From: Ectopseudomonas mendocina
GTDB lineage: Bacteria > Pseudomonadota > Gammaproteobacteria > Pseudomonadales > Pseudomonadaceae
Length of the DNA: 64,000 nt
Assembly (NCBI RefSeq): GCF_016008875.1
Contig: NZ_JADTQG010000011.1
Location: 62,001-126,000, forward strand
Reading direction: 5' to 3'
Part shown: positions 62,754-64,000 of the stretch, piece after piece
Layout: each line of letters begins with the position of its first letter
Position numbering within the stretch: the stretch's first letter is position 1
The notes under the pieces: model-generated
The model's input: only the letters and a program-made list of their open reading frames with translations
Databases searched by the model: none
Told to the model about the DNA's origin: nothing
Made by a program: the position numbers and the translations under genes

Positions 62754-64000
62754 TTGCGCGCCACCACCGCCCTGCTTGCCGGCAGCCTGCTAACACCTTG
62801 GGTCGTTGCCGCAGAATCTCCGGCCCAGCTCGCTGACAGCATTATCAGCGCCCCCAGCGAACAGGCCGATGGGCCGGTGCAGGGCTACCGCGCCAAACGC
62901 TCGGCCAGCGCCACCCGCACCGATACGCCGATCAGCGAGATTCCTCAGGCCATTAGCGTGGTGCCCGCGCAGGTGCTGGAGGATCTCGGCAGCACTCGTA
63001 TCGATCGCGCCCTGGACTTCGCCGGCGGTGTGTCGCGGCAGAACAACTTTGGGGGCCTGACCTTTCTCAACTACAGCGTGCGCGGCTTCACCACCGGCGA
63101 GCTGTATCGCAACGGCTTCGCCATCAACCGCGGCAGCTACAGCTCGCCGGACGCCTCGGCCATCGAGCGCCTGGAAGTGCTCAAGGGACCGGCTGCCGCG
63201 CTGTACGGGCGTGGCGACCCCGGCGGGCTGGTCAACATCGTCACCAAGCGCCCGCAGCTCGAAGCTTTCACGCAGTTCAAGGCCAGTGCCGGGCGCTGGG
63301 ATCGCTACCGCAGCAGCCTCGACGTCAACAGCCCGCTGAACGACGAAGGCACGCTGCTCTCGCGGGTCAACCTGGCGGTGGAGGACAACGGCAGCTTCCG
63401 CGATCACGTCGGCAATCAACGGCAGATCGTCAACCCGACATTCAGCTGGCAACTGTCGCCTGACACCCTGCTGATGATCGACAGCGAGTTCTCGCGCACC
63501 GATGCGGTATTCGACCGTGGCATTCCCGCCGTCGACGGCAAGACGGGAGTGGTCAAGCGCTCTACCTTCCTAGGCGAGCCCAACGACGGCAAGATTCGCA
63601 ACGACAACCAGTTGCTGCAGGTAAGCCTCGAGCACTACCTGAGCGATGCCTGGAAAATGCGCCTTGCCAGCCATTACAGCCAGGGCACCCTGGACGGCAA
63701 CAGCTCCGAGACGTCGCGGCTGATCGGTGATCAGGTCACTCGTTTTTACCGCGAGCGCAGCTTCGAGTGGAACGACAGCATCACCCAGGCCGAGCTCCAC
63801 GGTCAGTTCGAGTGGGCCGGCTGGCAGCACCAGACGCTGCTGGGCCTGGAATACGAGAACTACCGCAACAGCCAGAAGTACCCGCAAAGCGTCACCGGCC
63901 TCGGCTACGGTCTGGACATCTATAACCCGATCTACGGCCAGCCCAAGCCCCCCATCGTCAACCCCAACGACTTTCACGAGCACACGGAAAGCTATGCCCT
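62754..64000 (+). CDS. TonB-dependent siderophore receptor, 5' part (cut by window edge)
   Basis: The first 415 residues of an outer-membrane receptor are present. The start is TTG at 62754 with GGAG 7 nt upstream; no in-frame ATG lies before the conserved plug. A signal peptide (MRATTALLAGSLLTPWVVAA) and the plug domain (~50-165) follow, with SEIPQAISVVPAQVLEDLG, YSVRGF, LEVLKGPAAALYGRGDPGG and VNIVTKRP, the classic siderophore-receptor run. Beta-barrel strands follow. No signalling (STN) domain is present, because the plug comes straight after the signal peptide. The ligand is unknown. The gene runs off the window. Confidence 0.93.
   Translation, partial: MRATTALLAGSLLTPWVVAAESPAQLADSIISAPSEQADGPVQGYRAKRSASATRTDTPISEIPQAISVVPAQVLEDLGSTRIDRALDFAGGVSRQNNFGGLTFLNYSVRGFTTGELYRNGFAINRGSYSSPDASAIERLEVLKGPAAALYGRGDPGGLVNIVTKRPQLEAFTQFKASAGRWDRYRSSLDVNSPLNDEGTLLSRVNLAVEDNGSFRDHVGNQRQIVNPTFSWQLSPDTLLMIDSEFSRTDAVFDRGIPAVDGKTGVVKRSTFLGEPNDGKIRNDNQLLQVSLEHYLSDAWKMRLASHYSQGTLDGNSSETSRLIGDQVTRFYRERSFEWNDSITQAELHGQFEWAGWQHQTLLGLEYENYRNSQKYPQSVTGLGYGLDIYNPIYGQPKPPIVNPNDFHEHTESYA

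Overview
This is a GC-rich chromosomal segment from a Pseudomonas. The gene order matches, from memory, the stretch of the P. aeruginosa chromosome from ampG through the division and cell-wall (dcw) cluster to algW. Other genus-level signs are a fused cysNC gene, a TrpS with a DUF1508 tail, a Nudix-ThiE fusion, REP sequences with a RAYT transposase, and sspAB next to petABC. A species of the P. mendocina/oleovorans/stutzeri type fits the repeat families, but the species is an inference.

Layout. 1-9.6 kb: the 3' part of ampG, mscS, yajQ, a response regulator with a dead GGDEF domain, panE, a sensor histidine kinase, a PduO-type cobalamin adenosyltransferase, a REP-flanked RAYT transposase, the Nudix/ThiE fusion and a glutathione transferase. 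9.6-16 kb: argJ, secA, an M23 peptidase and dciA, then a 415-bp element with long inverted ends. 16-34 kb: the complete dcw cluster on the minus strand (mraZ, rsmH, ftsL, ftsI, murE, murF, mraY, murD, ftsW, murG, murC, ddlB, ftsQ, ftsA, ftsZ, lpxC). It is tightly packed from a promoter with three 10-bp-phased MraZ boxes to a hairpin terminator behind lpxC. 34-39 kb: rnpB, rsmI, and the divergent lpoA-yraN-gmhA/diaA-BON lipoprotein group. 39-44 kb: sspAB, cytochrome bc1 (petABC) and rplM-rpsI. 44-52.9 kb: aldo/keto reductase, endonuclease V, acyl-CoA dehydrogenase, a GlxA-type regulator, zapE, trpS, an alpha/beta hydrolase and yhcB. 53-64 kb: cysNC and cysD, a large repeat-rich autotransporter, a lipoprotein hydrolase, a Nif3-family gene, algW and the start of a TonB siderophore receptor.

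The genes are mainly housekeeping: envelope building and division (dcw, lpoA, lpxC, ampG, zapE, yhcB), protein export and quality control (secA, sspB, algW), respiration (petABC), translation, sulfate activation and DNA repair. The accessory content is small. It consists of the autotransporter, the TonB receptor and a notable set of small repeats: a REP/RAYT unit, two copies of a MITE with AACGCTGTTCAC ends, the 415-bp element, and other hairpin repeats. Three REP elements supply the stop codon of the gene they follow. I see no CRISPR array, tRNA, prophage or recognisable defence island, and no clearly new multi-gene system. The best leads are the repeat families and how they meet gene ends, and the autotransporter.
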